The notes: generated from the sequence alone by a model not told the origin. 56,457 bases of DNA from CAYTCZ01 sp964436315 (GCA_964436315.1 CAYTCZ010000006.1:1-56457), one strand, 5' to 3'. Shown: positions 42,110 to 50,793, numbered from the stretch's first letter. A program made the numbers and translations.

Positions 42110-42835
42110 CTAGACCGCGAGGTAGCGAGCGATAACGTCCTCGCCTGCCTCGCTCGACGCCCCCTCCCACACGATGTGCCCCTTCTCGATGAAATATGCG
42201 CGGTCGGAGGTCTCGAGCGCGATCCGGTGGTTCTGTTCCGTGAGCAGGACGGCCAGACCTTCCGCAGTGAGTTCTCGAAGGCGCGCCCCGATATCACGGA
42301 CGATCATCGGGGCGAGTCCCTCGGTCGGCTCGTCCATCATCATGAGCTTTGGCCGAGCGACCATGGCACGGCCGACCGCGAGCATCTGACGTTCGCCTCC
42401 GGAGAGTTGTCCGCCCTGTGAGTTTCGGAGTTCGGCAAGCTTGGGGAACGTCGCGTACACATCGTCGATCGTCCACTCGATTCCCCCGTGGTTGCCGGGT
42501 CTCACCATCGTCAGGTTCTCGTGCACACTCAAATTCGGAAACGCCCGCGATCCCGACGGTACGAGCGAGAGTCCTGAGCGGACACGCTTGAACGCGGGCA
42601 AGTGTGAGATGTCCTGCCCATCGACGCTGAGCGAGGCAGCACGGCTGCTCACGACGCCGGCGATCGCCCCGAGAGTCGTTGTCTTTCCGGCGCCGTTGCG
42701 GCCGAGGACGGTGACGATCTCCCCCTTCCGGACCGTGAAGTCGAGGTCGAAGACGACTTGGCTCTTGCCGTAGAACGCGTTCAGTCCGCTTGCCTCGAGC
42801 GCAGGTGCGCCTTGCCCATCAGGAGAAGCACTCAT
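42110..42835 (-). CDS. livF: Branched-chain amino acid/amide ABC transporter ATP-binding protein LivF
   Basis: A 241-residue ATPase. Walker A LGRNGAGKTTT near residue 43, signature LSGGERQML near residue 144, Walker B LMMMDEPTEGLAP near residue 165, and switch His in TEQNH. LivF is the second ATPase of Liv importers; the other components (LivK, LivH, LivM-LivG fusion) are 8-12 kb away on the opposite strand. Upstream sequence shares short motifs with the livK upstream region. The SD is weak. Confidence 0.88.
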   Translation of the reverse strand: MSASPDGQGAPALEASGLNAFYGKSQVVFDLDFTVRKGEIVTVLGRNGAGKTTTLGAIAGVVSSRAASLSVDGQDISHLPAFKRVRSGLSLVPSGSRAFPNLSVHENLTMVRPGNHGGIEWTIDDVYATFPKLAELRNSQGGQLSGGERQMLAVGRAMVARPKLMMMDEPTEGLAPMIVRDIGARLRELTAEGLAVLLTEQNHRIALETSDRAYFIEKGHIVWEGASSEAGEDVIARYLAV

Positions 42836-42844
42836 GCGAACGCC

Positions 42845-42870
42845 TGTCGGACCATTGGACTAACCATTGG
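42845..42870. promoter_or_regulatory. Candidate operator upstream of livF
   Basis: TGTCGGACCATTGGAC followed by TAACCATTGG lies 10-35 bp before livF. Two CCATTGG units repeat at 12-bp spacing. Related pieces occur upstream of livK: TGTCGGACATTGGA (50757-50770) and the identical GACTAACCAT (50784-50793; here 42858-42867). The reverse complement, TGGTCCGACA, resembles GntR/FadR-type half sites. Confidence 0.4.
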
Positions 42871-42890
42871 GGGCGATGTTAGCATCGCCC
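42871..42890. repeat. Hairpin in the livF/SDR divergent spacer
   Basis: Perfect 8-bp arms GGGCGATG and CATCGCCC around TTAG. No T-run follows, and the position between divergent genes argues against a terminator. It may be part of a regulatory region or affect the SDR leader. The rest of 42836-42955 has no gene. Confidence 0.6.
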
Positions 42891-42955
42891 GTCCTCAATC
42901 TATAAGTGCTCCCATTCGTACCTACGAACGCGAGCGCTAAGGGCTCTACCTGGCA

Positions 42956-43717
42956 GTGGAGAAGGCGATCATCGTCACTGGAGCCGGGGGTGGACTCGGG
43001 TCGAAGACCGTCGAAGCCCTGGCAGCGCGCGGCGCGTCGGTCCTCGCAGTCGACATCGACCGAGAAGGGGCCGACAGAGTCGCGGCTCTGGCCGACGCTC
43101 TGCCTGGTGAGGTGCGCGCACACGCTGCCGATGCCTCGGACGCGAAGTCCGTCGAGGATTTCGTCACCCAAGCAAAGGGGGCTTTCGGAAAGCTCGACGG
43201 TATCTTCAACAACGCGGCCATCGAAGGGCCGCTCCAACCGATCCCGGACTATCCCGACGACGATTTCGAGCGCGTCTTCCGCGTCAACGTGAGAAGCGTC
43301 TGGCTCGGCATGAAGCACGCGCTTCCCGCCCTCCGTGCAAACGGCGGCGGCACGATCCTGAACACCGCATCGACCGGCGGAATGATGGGTTGGCCACAGC
43401 TCTCGGCCTACGTGGGCTCGAAGCACGCCGTCGTCGGACTGACCCGAGTCTGCGCGCTCGAGTGCGCGGGCTCCGGCATCCGCGTCAACGCGCTCTGTCC
43501 GGGACCGATGGATACACGGATGATCTGGGCCATCGGGGAATCGATGGCACCGGGAGATCGCGAGGAGCAGCAGCGCCAGATCGAGGCGACCATTCCCGTC
43601 GGTCGACTCGGACAGCCGGAAGAAGTGGCGTCGTTCGCGGCGTGGCTCCTGCTCGACGGCCCCGAGTACCTCACCGGAGCCGTTCTGCCGGTCGACGGCG
43701 CCCAGACGTCCGGCTAA
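42956..43717 (+). CDS. Short-chain dehydrogenase/reductase
   Basis: A 253-residue SDR. Cofactor motif VTGAGGGLG near residue 8, DIDR near residue 35 (NAD preference suggested by Asp), NNAAIEG near residue 85, and the catalytic YVGSK near residue 153 preceded by Ser in NTASTGG. GTG 42956 is used. It probably oxidises an alcohol in the same pathway as the downstream deacetylase. Substrate unknown. Confidence 0.85.
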   Translation: MEKAIIVTGAGGGLGSKTVEALAARGASVLAVDIDREGADRVAALADALPGEVRAHAADASDAKSVEDFVTQAKGAFGKLDGIFNNAAIEGPLQPIPDYPDDDFERVFRVNVRSVWLGMKHALPALRANGGGTILNTASTGGMMGWPQLSAYVGSKHAVVGLTRVCALECAGSGIRVNALCPGPMDTRMIWAIGESMAPGDREEQQRQIEATIPVGRLGQPEEVASFAAWLLLDGPEYLTGAVLPVDGAQTSG

Positions 43718-43756
43718 CCCGTGCCTCGCCTGGCACTCGACGAAGGGAGAAACGCG

Positions 43757-44689
43757 ATGAAACTCATCGACCAGGACGTTCCCGGCCCGCGACGAGAGTT
43801 CGTCGGCTACGGCCGGCGTCCGCCGAAAGTCGTTTGGCCGGATGAGGCCAAGGTGGCTGTCAACCTCGTCGTCAACTACGAGGAGGGCTCGGAGTACTCG
43901 AAGCCGGCCGGCGACGGCCGGAACGAAGGTCTCGCTGAGATCCCCTACACCATGGATCCGCAGTACCGCGACCTGTGCGCCGAGTCGGTGTACGAGTACG
44001 GCAGCCGAGCCGGAATCTGGCGGCTGATGAGGATCTTCGACGAGTGTGAAGTCAGGGTGACGTTCTTCGCGTGTGCCGTGGCCCTCGAACGAAATCCGGA
44101 GGTCGGGCAGGCGCTTCAGGAAGCGGGGCACGAACCGTGCTCGCACGGATGGCGTTGGAGCGAGCACTGGCTCTTCGATCGAGAGACCGAGCACCAGCAC
44201 ATGAAAGCTGCGATCGAATCGATCGAGAAGACGTGCGGGGAGCGACCACTCGGCTGGTACTGCCGTTACGGGCCGAGCGTCAACACCCGCGAGCTCGTCG
44301 TCGAAGAGGGTGGCTTCGTCTACGACGCCGATGCCTACAACGATGATCTGCCGTACTTCACCGAGGTGAATGGCACGCGGCACCTCATCGTTCCGTACAC
44401 GCTGACGTACAACGACGGGCGCTACGTGCTCCCACAGGGCTACGGGAGCCCTACGGACTTCTTCGACTATTGCCGCCGCGGCCTCGACGAGCTCAGGGCA
44501 GAAGGTGCTGCCGGCTATCCCAAGATGATGTCGATCGGTCTCCACCCGCGGTGGGCCGGTGAGGCCGGCCGCGCGAACGGTCTCCGGGAGTTCATCGAAT
44601 ACGGTCGCGACCAAGGTGATGTGTGGTTCGCCCGGCGCATCGACATCGCTCGGTGGTGGCTCGAGCACCACGAGAGCTTCGAACGCTAA
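43757..44689 (+). CDS. PuuE-type polysaccharide deacetylase family hydrolase
   Basis: A 310-residue protein: ATG 43757 after GAAGGGAGAAACGCG. VAVNLVVNYEEGSEYS near residue 36, VRVTFFACAVALE near residue 98, and GHEPCSHGWRW near residue 124 are typical of PuuE, a metal-independent allantoinase of the NodB fold; DADAYNDDLPY appears near residue 189. It may open allantoin or a related ureide. An ordinary deacetylase is less likely because of the PuuE-like N-terminus. It converges with the lyase gene 4 bp away. Confidence 0.78.
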   Translation: MKLIDQDVPGPRREFVGYGRRPPKVVWPDEAKVAVNLVVNYEEGSEYSKPAGDGRNEGLAEIPYTMDPQYRDLCAESVYEYGSRAGIWRLMRIFDECEVRVTFFACAVALERNPEVGQALQEAGHEPCSHGWRWSEHWLFDRETEHQHMKAAIESIEKTCGERPLGWYCRYGPSVNTRELVVEEGGFVYDADAYNDDLPYFTEVNGTRHLIVPYTLTYNDGRYVLPQGYGSPTDFFDYCRRGLDELRAEGAAGYPKMMSIGLHPRWAGEAGRANGLREFIEYGRDQGDVWFARRIDIARWWLEHHESFER

Positions 44690-44693
44690 CCGA

Positions 44694-45641
44694 CTATGAG
44701 CGCGGCGCCACTCTGCCGCGTTCGAGAACAGCTTCCTTGGTTCCGCCGCTCAAAGCGTAGCTCGAGATCGATTCGAGTTCGAGCAGCTCCTGCACGGCCC
44801 GCGCTGCGTGGAGGATCGATTCCAGTTCGACGCCGGTCTCGACGCCCGACTCGTGAAACATGTGAACGAGATCTTCGGTCGCGACGTTGCCGTACGGCGC
44901 CATGCCGTAAGGCATTCGGATGCCGCCTCCGATGCCGCAGATTGCCCCTTCCACGAACGTCGCGCCCGCTTCGGCGGCCGCGAGCGCGTTCGCCAGTGCC
45001 ATCCCATTCGTGTTGTGAAGGTGGACGCCGAGTCGGAGATCAGGCCAGCGATCCAAGATCCGCGAACAGAGTTCGTTCACCGTGCCGGGCCCGTCGAGAC
45101 CGACACTCGTCGCGACATACAGCTCGTCGATGCCCTCAGCCCGTAGCCGTTCGATGATCCCGAGTACTCGCTCGGGTGGCACGTCTCCCTCGTACGGACA
45201 GAACATCGCCATTCCGATCGCCATGACTATTGGGATGTCGTGATCGCGGGCGACTTGCGTGATGGCCGCCGCGTGCTCGAGGTTCTCGGCGACGGTCATG
45301 TTGGAGTTCTTCCTGTTGTAGGAATCCGTGGCGGTGATCAGGCCCAGGATCTCCCCAATACCCGCGGCCGCTGCGAGCTCCGCACCCTTCTTGTTGGGCA
45401 CCAGGGCGCGGTAGATGACACCGTCGACCTGCTCCAGGCGTTCGACCAGTTCGGTGGCGTCGGCGAGCTGGGGGATGACATCGGGGCGAACGAAGCCGGT
45501 CACTTCGATTGTCGACAGACCGGCTTTCACGAGCAGGTCGACGAGCTCGAGCTTGATCTCGGTGGAGTAAGTCTCGTCCAGGCTCTGCAGCCCGTCCCGC
45601 GGGCTGACGTCGACAACTCGAATCCGTTGAGGGAGGTCCAC
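44694..45641 (-). CDS. HMG-CoA lyase-like DRE-TIM metallolyase
   Basis: A 315-residue enzyme. VDVSPRDGLQ near residue 10 carries the Arg-Asp of HMG-CoA lyase and LGVHLHNTNGMALANAL near residue 199 the metal His pair. The family's signature Cys loop (GGCPYA) reads GIGGGIRMPYGMAPYGN, so that Cys is missing although GNVATEDLVHMF follows. It may be a lyase acting on another hydroxyacyl-CoA. Last gene of the minus-strand operon that starts at the GntR gene. Confidence 0.8.
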   Translation of the reverse strand: MDLPQRIRVVDVSPRDGLQSLDETYSTEIKLELVDLLVKAGLSTIEVTGFVRPDVIPQLADATELVERLEQVDGVIYRALVPNKKGAELAAAAGIGEILGLITATDSYNRKNSNMTVAENLEHAAAITQVARDHDIPIVMAIGMAMFCPYEGDVPPERVLGIIERLRAEGIDELYVATSVGLDGPGTVNELCSRILDRWPDLRLGVHLHNTNGMALANALAAAEAGATFVEGAICGIGGGIRMPYGMAPYGNVATEDLVHMFHESGVETGVELESILHAARAVQELLELESISSYALSGGTKEAVLERGRVAPRS

Positions 45642-45651
45642 GAGGGCCCTC

Positions 45652-46362
45652 CTAGGCCGAAACGCTCGCTCCGAGGGCGGCGTCGATCTTCGCGATTGTT
45701 TCGTCCGTCGACACCACTGTTCCGTAGAGACGCTGGACGACCGTCACGGCGGCTTCATGCATCTCAGGGCTGTCCGCACCACACGCATCTTCGACGAGGA
45801 AGCAGTAGAACCCGTAGCTCGCTGCGTCGCGCATCGTGTGCTCGACGCACATGTTCGTCGAGACGCCCGTGAAGAGGAGAGTGTCGACGCCGTAGGTTCG
45901 AAGGACGATCTCGATCGGGGTCGAGGTGAAGGCGCTCGGAGTGATCTTGTTGAAGACCCGCTCGTTCGGAAGCCGCCGCAGTTCGTCGACGATCTCGTGC
46001 TCTCGCTCGCCGACGCGATTGTTGGTTGCCTCGCAGAGCGACTTCATCTGGGGAGAAAGATCTGAGTAATCGGAGACCTCGGATCCGTACGTGAGAAAGA
46101 TCCGGCGGAGATCGTGTTCTCGGAAGTAGTCCAGGAGACGGCGGGAGTTCGGGATCACCTTCTCAGCGATTCGCTGGTAGCGGTACTCAGCCTCGTGAAG
46201 TCGATTCTGGGAGGCGAGCAGACGTCCGAGGCCCGTCTCCGGGTTCCCCGTCGCATACATCACGTCGACGACGACGAGACACGTGGACGCCGGATCGATT
46301 TCGGTGTGTGGTGTGTAGATCGAGACGTAGTCGTTAGCGCCGTCATGCTTTGAATCTCCCAT
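45652..46362 (-). CDS. Isochorismatase-family cysteine hydrolase
   Basis: A 236-residue hydrolase. Asp in CLVVVDVMYATG (about 31), Lys in VFNKITPSAFTST (about 132) and Cys in GVSTNMCVEHTMRDA (about 165) form the triad. It differs from the other three family members in this window, so substrate is probably different. The SD AAGGAG precedes ATG. Located between a CoA-transferase and an HMG-CoA lyase-like gene, repeating the arrangement near 36 kb. Confidence 0.85.
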   Translation of the reverse strand: MGDSKHDGANDYVSIYTPHTEIDPASTCLVVVDVMYATGNPETGLGRLLASQNRLHEAEYRYQRIAEKVIPNSRRLLDYFREHDLRRIFLTYGSEVSDYSDLSPQMKSLCEATNNRVGEREHEIVDELRRLPNERVFNKITPSAFTSTPIEIVLRTYGVDTLLFTGVSTNMCVEHTMRDAASYGFYCFLVEDACGADSPEMHEAAVTVVQRLYGTVVSTDETIAKIDAALGASVSA

Positions 46363-46399
46363 GAGCCTGGCTCCTTCCGTGTCGTGAACCTGCGCCTCT

Positions 46400-47629
46400 C
46401 TAGATGGCTTTCCGTTGGCGGAGCTCTGCGATCTCGTCTTCCGTGTATCCGAGGCTCTCGAGAACCTCGTCCGTGTCGGCGCCCGACTTCGGGCCGAGAT
46501 GTCGAACCGCGCCCGGCGTTCGGGTCAGGCGTGGGAAGACGTTGCTCGTGCGGGTCGGACCGAGCTCTGAGTCGTCGATCGTGACGATTGCGTCGCGAGC
46601 TCGGTAGTGCTCATCCTCGAAAATCTGCTCGATGTCGTAGATCGGACCAACCGCCGTCTCGTGCCGATCGCAGATCTCGATGATCTCCGCCTGGGTGCGC
46701 TCGGCCATCCACGCCCGAATGATGTCGTCGAGTTCGTCCCTGTGGTCTAGCCGGGCCGCGTTTTCAGAGAAGCGCGGATCCTCGATCAAATCCGGTCGAT
46801 CGATTGCGTGCATAAGGCGCTCGAAGATCGCCGGCGTCGAGGCTGCGAGCGCAACGTAGCGGTCGTCCTTCGTCGCGTACACGTTGCGAGGGGCGACGAA
46901 CGGAAACGCGTTGCCCGTGCGCTCCGGAGCGACGCCGAGGCGGTCGTACAGAATCACCTGCTGACCGATCAAGGAAAAGAGCGACTCGTAGATCGCGAGG
47001 TCGATCATCTGGCCGCGTCCGTCCGCATCGACGTCACGGTTGTACAGGGCCACCATGGTTGCGAACGCTCCGAGCACTGAAGTGACGGCATCACCGAGTC
47101 CCATCGGCGGGAGCGTCGGTGGATTCTCCGGAAAGCCGTTCAGATGTGCCCAGCCGCTGAATGCTTCGGCGAGCGTTCCGAATCCCGGCTTGTCTCTCAG
47201 CGGGCCGTCTTGGCCCCAGCCTGTGACTCGGACCATGACGAGGCCGGGGTTGTCTTCACTCAGCTGCTCGTAACCGAGTTCCCAGCGCTCGAGCGTGCCG
47301 GGCCGGAAGTTCTCGACGATCACGTCTGTGTCGCGTGCGAGTCGGCGAACGATCTGCTGGCCTTCGGGGGTCTTGAGATCCGCCGTGATGCAGCGTTTGT
47401 TCCGTGAGTCGACCTTCCACCAGAGTGGAACGTCGCCGTCGAACCAGCCGAGGCGACGGATCGGATCACCCGCCGATGGATGTTCGACCTTGATCACGTC
47501 GGCGCCGTAATCGCCTAAGCGAGTGGCGAGCCACGGGCCGGCTCCGAGCGTGGCGAGATCGACGACTTTGATTCCGGCAAGCGGCAGCCTTGTCTCCTCG
47601 GGCGCGCGGACGCCTTCCAGTTGGCTCAT
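46400..47629 (-). CDS. Class III CoA-transferase (CaiB/BaiF family), copy 2
   Basis: A 409-residue enzyme. IKVVDLATLGAGP, RLGDYGADVIKVEHP, RNKRCITADL, VIVENFRPGTLERWELG near residue 112 and catalytic Asp in PPMGLGDAVTSV near residue 180. Strongly resembles the enzyme at 36202-37410. ATG 47629 overlaps the upstream stop as ATGA; longer in-frame extensions run into the dehydrogenase antisense. Likely activates a carboxylic acid for the downstream lyase. Confidence 0.88.
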   Translation of the reverse strand: MSQLEGVRAPEETRLPLAGIKVVDLATLGAGPWLATRLGDYGADVIKVEHPSAGDPIRRLGWFDGDVPLWWKVDSRNKRCITADLKTPEGQQIVRRLARDTDVIVENFRPGTLERWELGYEQLSEDNPGLVMVRVTGWGQDGPLRDKPGFGTLAEAFSGWAHLNGFPENPPTLPPMGLGDAVTSVLGAFATMVALYNRDVDADGRGQMIDLAIYESLFSLIGQQVILYDRLGVAPERTGNAFPFVAPRNVYATKDDRYVALAASTPAIFERLMHAIDRPDLIEDPRFSENAARLDHRDELDDIIRAWMAERTQAEIIEICDRHETAVGPIYDIEQIFEDEHYRARDAIVTIDDSELGPTRTSNVFPRLTRTPGAVRHLGPKSGADTDEVLESLGYTEDEIAELRQRKAI

Positions 47630-48654
47630 GGGTTCAGGACCACCTTGCCGAACTGCTCTCGTGCTTCGAGGATGCGATGGCCTTCCGATGCTTCTGCGAG
47701 CGGCAGGGCCGCGTGAACTCGCGGGCGGAGGGATCCCTCGCCGACCAGACCCATGACGAGCCGGACCTCCTCGGTCGTCCCCGTTCGGCTTCCGATCACC
47801 GACCACTCGTTTCTAAACATCGGAATGATGTCGAGGTCGACAACCTCGCCCGCGTGTCCGCCGCAGGTGATCAGGCGACCACCGCGCCGCAGCGCGCCGA
47901 GACACGCCCCGAATTGTTCACCGCCGACGTGCTCGACGACCAGGTCGACGCCTCGGCCGCCGGTGAACTCGAGCGCGCGCGCCGTCACGTCCTCGCTCGT
48001 GTAGTTGATGACCTCGTGGGCGCCGTCGGTGCGCGCCTTCTCGAGCTTCTCATCGCGTCCAGCGGTGGCGATTACCCGAGCTCCGGCCAGGGCAGCGATT
48101 TGAATCGCTGCGTGTCCAACCCCGCTGCCTGCCGCGCTGACGAGAACGGTCTCGCCGGGCCGTACACGACCCCGGTTGACGAGCATGTGCCACGCCGTCG
48201 TGAACACGATCTGCCCTGCTGCGGCTAGATCCCAGGAGACCGTGTCTGGCAGGGGAAAGACACCTCGCGCCGGCGCGGCGACGTACTCCGAGTAGCCGCC
48301 GGGCCGCTGGACGCTGAACATTTCCGGCGATTCGCACAGGTTGTCCTCGCCGGCGAGGCAGGACCGACAGTTCGAGCACGGGATTTCATGGAGGACCCAA
48401 ACGCGCTGGCCTTCGTGAAGCCCCTCGACGCTCTTGCCGACCGCAGCGACCTCGCCGGCAAACTCGAGCCCGAGGGTCCACGGTAGTGGAAGGGGCCACC
48501 GTGAAACGTTCTCGCGGAGATCGATGTCGAAGTGGTTCAGCGCGCACGAGCGCACCCGAACCAAGACCTCGTCGTCTCCGATCTCGGGGTCCGGCACGTC
48601 GTCGACCTGGAGAACGTCGCGCCCTCCGTGCTCGTGGAATCTGACTGCGTTCAA
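47626..48654 (-). CDS. Zinc-dependent medium-chain alcohol dehydrogenase
   Basis: A 342-residue MDR enzyme. Structural zinc cysteines are visible in CSNCRSCLAGEDNLC near residue 93, and a Rossmann motif AAGSGVGHAAIQIA near residue 174. The first catalytic ligand position reads ALNHFDI (Asn in place of the usual Cys), so catalytic zinc is doubtful and quinone-reductase or crotonyl-CoA-reductase-like behaviour should be considered. It overlaps the GntR gene by 4 bp and the CoA-transferase by 4 bp. Confidence 0.8.
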   Translation of the reverse strand: MNAVRFHEHGGRDVLQVDDVPDPEIGDDEVLVRVRSCALNHFDIDLRENVSRWPLPLPWTLGLEFAGEVAAVGKSVEGLHEGQRVWVLHEIPCSNCRSCLAGEDNLCESPEMFSVQRPGGYSEYVAAPARGVFPLPDTVSWDLAAAGQIVFTTAWHMLVNRGRVRPGETVLVSAAGSGVGHAAIQIAALAGARVIATAGRDEKLEKARTDGAHEVINYTSEDVTARALEFTGGRGVDLVVEHVGGEQFGACLGALRRGGRLITCGGHAGEVVDLDIIPMFRNEWSVIGSRTGTTEEVRLVMGLVGEGSLRPRVHAALPLAEASEGHRILEAREQFGKVVLNP

Positions 48655-49340
48655 GGACCTTCCTCGCGAGCCTCGAGGTAGTCGACGATGTAGTCGCGTC
48701 CGCGGTAGAGGTGTCCGCGCCAGAACTCCCGACAGGCTTCGGCATCGCCTGCCTCGAGGAGTCCGATGATGCGCTCGTGATCTGCGATCGATGCGACCTT
48801 GAGCGGATCGGCATACCAGAAGTAGGCGCGCGCATGGAGCGGCGTTTCGATGAGCGATTGGATCGTTCGGTGGAGGACTTCGTTCCGCGTCGCCTCGGCA
48901 ATGGTGAGATGGAACTCGGCGTTGAGGCTTGCGAGTTCGCTCACACGGACGTCCTCAGGGCGGTCAGCCCGTTCCAGTGTGCGGGTCATGTCGCGGTGGA
49001 TTCGACTGAGCCCTCCGACTTCGCGCCGGGTGATGGACTCGGCTGCCAGACCGGCCGCGTAGGCCTCCAACTCTGCGCGGACCTCGTAGGTCTCGCGCAC
49101 CTCGGTCGGCGAAACGCGTCGGACGGCCGTGCCACGGTTCGGCTCGGAGCGGACAAGTTCTTCCATCTCGAGCATTGCGAGTGCCTCGCGGACCGGGGTT
49201 CGGCTGACGCCGAGCTGCGTCGCGATCTGGCGTTCGAACAACCGGGAATCGGGTGGGAGATCGCCCGAGAGAATTGCTCCGCGAAGGGCGAGATACGTAT
49301 CGCGAGCGTTCGAACTCCGCGTAGGAAGCGGGTTCAACAT
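48651..49340 (-). CDS. GntR-family transcriptional regulator (FCD subfamily)
   Basis: A 229-residue repressor-type regulator. The winged helix is clear: ILSGDLPPDSRLFERQIATQLGVSRTPVREAL... near residues 24-55 with the recognition helix SRTPVREALAMLEMEELV. The C-terminal domain has DxxxH-type metal positions (LNAEFHLTIAEA near residue 139, DHERIIGLL near residue 193) of FCD sensors. ATG 49340 is chosen because upstream codons run into the divergent gene's promoter. An inverted repeat lies directly upstream. First gene of the minus-strand CoA-transferase operon. Confidence 0.88.
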   Translation of the reverse strand: MLNPLPTRSSNARDTYLALRGAILSGDLPPDSRLFERQIATQLGVSRTPVREALAMLEMEELVRSEPNRGTAVRRVSPTEVRETYEVRAELEAYAAGLAAESITRREVGGLSRIHRDMTRTLERADRPEDVRVSELASLNAEFHLTIAEATRNEVLHRTIQSLIETPLHARAYFWYADPLKVASIADHERIIGLLEAGDAEACREFWRGHLYRGRDYIVDYLEAREEGP

Positions 49341-49341
49341 T

Positions 49342-49356
49342 GGTATACAGCATACC
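49342..49356. promoter_or_regulatory. Candidate GntR operator between divergent genes
   Basis: GGTAT (49342-49346) and ATACC (49352-49356) form a 5-nt inverted repeat with ACAGC between; TTGGTATACA also approximates the palindrome TGGTATACCA favoured by FCD-type GntR proteins. It starts one base upstream of the GntR start codon and about 75 bp before the divergent amidohydrolase, so it could control both. Confidence 0.45.
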
Positions 49357-49430
49357 GCCAAACCTGCCATAATCGCCTGTACGGAGATGAGACGGACCGG
49401 GCCCGAAAGGGCTCGGGGACGGAGGACACC

Positions 49431-50729
49431 TTGGGCACACGAGTCGCGCTCGAGAACGCCACGGTCTTCACCGGCACGGGCGACGTTCTCACTGACGCGA
49501 CCGTCGTCGTCGACGGTGAGCGGATCGAGTGGGTTGGCAATGCCTCGGCGGCTCCGGTCGACGGCGCCGAGCGAATCGACCTCTCGGGGCGGACGATTCT
49601 CCCAGGGCTCGTCGATGCTCACGCCCATCTCGTCTACGACGATGTGCAGGCCGCGTACACGCTCGAGCTTGCTAAGCCCCTCGAGCAGGCGGCGATCGAG
49701 GCAGCAATGCACGCTGAGAAGCTGCTTCGCCTCGGCATCACCTCGATCCGGGACGTTGGCACGCGCGGCAACATCGCGGTCGTGGTTCGAAACGCGGTCA
49801 ACGACGGCCGGATTCCGGGCCCCAGGATCAAGGCATCCAAGCAGATCATCTCGGTGTGGGGCGGTCTTGGCGACATGCACCCGACGCACATCTTTCGGCG
49901 CGAGCAGTACGCGACCGCGCTAACCGAGATCGCGACCGGTCCGTGGGAGCTTCGTGACGTCGTGAGGCAGCAGGTGAAGGACGGAGTCGACTGGGTGAAG
50001 GTCGAGGCAAGCGGAACCGGCTTCAACCCGTTGTGCCCGGCCGAGCGCGACACGATGTCGGAGGAAGAGCTACGTGCGGTCGTCGCCGAGGCGACCGAGA
50101 AGGAGCGGCCCGTCGTCTGTCACGCCGAGTCTCGGCGGAGCATCATCAAGGCCGCGAGAGCGGGAGTCCGAACGATTGAACACGCGGTGTACCTCGACGA
50201 CGAAGGGCTCGAGGCAGTGCTCGAGCATGACGTGGCGATCTGTCCGACCCTCGGTCTCTACACCGCGTACGGAGAGCAGGGGCTCGGACTCGGCATCCCA
50301 CCCGAGGTCGTCTCGAATCATCGGCGCACGCACGAGTATCACGTTGCCGCGATCCGAAAAGCCTGGGATGCCGGTGCGACCATCATCGCCGGCAGCGACT
50401 CCGGCCTCACCGTGTTTCCTCAGGGTGGGCTGCTCGACGAAGTCTGTACCTACGTCGAGCAGATTGGACTCACCGAGAGCGAGGCGTTGCTCACTGCCAC
50501 TCGCACAGCAGCGACCGTGATCGGTTTCGGGGATGAGGTCGGAACGCTCGAGGCCGGGAAGTTCGCGGATCTCGCTGTGTACCGCGAAAACCCGCTCGAG
50601 CGGATCCGCGTACTCACTGAACCAGAACAGATTCTTGCCGTCCTGAAGGGCGGAAGCGTGGTCGCGGGTGAGCCGCTCTTCAGCGAAGGAACGACCGCCG
50701 ACGTCGCCGAGTCGGCGGTGGTGGCGTAG
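49431..50729 (+). CDS. Amidohydrolase family (imidazolonepropionase/prolidase-like)
   Basis: A 432-residue metal-dependent hydrolase. TTG 49431 is supported by GGAGG 5 nt upstream; the open frame runs much further upstream but only antisense to the GntR gene. DAHAHLVYD near residue 61 is the HxH motif, VDWVKVEASG near residue 185 the Lys, VVCHAESRRS near residue 226 and TIEHAVYLDD near residue 246 the His ligands, and IIAGSDSGLT near residue 320 the Asp. Relatives cleave N-acyl or N-carbamoyl bonds, dipeptides or triazine rings. Confidence 0.82.
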   Translation: MGTRVALENATVFTGTGDVLTDATVVVDGERIEWVGNASAAPVDGAERIDLSGRTILPGLVDAHAHLVYDDVQAAYTLELAKPLEQAAIEAAMHAEKLLRLGITSIRDVGTRGNIAVVVRNAVNDGRIPGPRIKASKQIISVWGGLGDMHPTHIFRREQYATALTEIATGPWELRDVVRQQVKDGVDWVKVEASGTGFNPLCPAERDTMSEEELRAVVAEATEKERPVVCHAESRRSIIKAARAGVRTIEHAVYLDDEGLEAVLEHDVAICPTLGLYTAYGEQGLGLGIPPEVVSNHRRTHEYHVAAIRKAWDAGATIIAGSDSGLTVFPQGGLLDEVCTYVEQIGLTESEALLTATRTAATVIGFGDEVGTLEAGKFADLAVYRENPLERIRVLTEPEQILAVLKGGSVVAGEPLFSEGTTADVAESAVVA

Positions 50730-50756
50730 GAGGAGGTCGATGATCGCGATGCCGAA

Positions 50757-50793
50757 TGTCGGACATTGGAGAGCGGAGGAGATGACTAACCAT
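50757..50793. promoter_or_regulatory. Motifs shared with the livF upstream region
   Basis: TGTCGGACATTGGA (50757-50770) and GACTAACCAT (50784-50793) match pieces of 42845-42870 upstream of livF; the first differs by a single-base deletion and the second is identical. A further CCAAT/ATTGG inverted repeat lies at 50810-50823. The spacer 50730-50960 contains no gene that I can support. Confidence 0.4.

Noticed and set aside
42871..42890. Intrinsic terminator
   Set aside because: No T-run, and it lies between divergent start codons.
47630..47806. Longer N-terminus for CoA-transferase copy 2
   Set aside because: The extension has no family similarity and overlaps the upstream dehydrogenase; ATG 47629 gives the usual ATGA overlap.
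48711..49430. In-frame upstream extension of the amidohydrolase at 49431
   Set aside because: The 240 extra codons are antisense to a convincing GntR regulator, and a strong ribosome site precedes TTG 49431.
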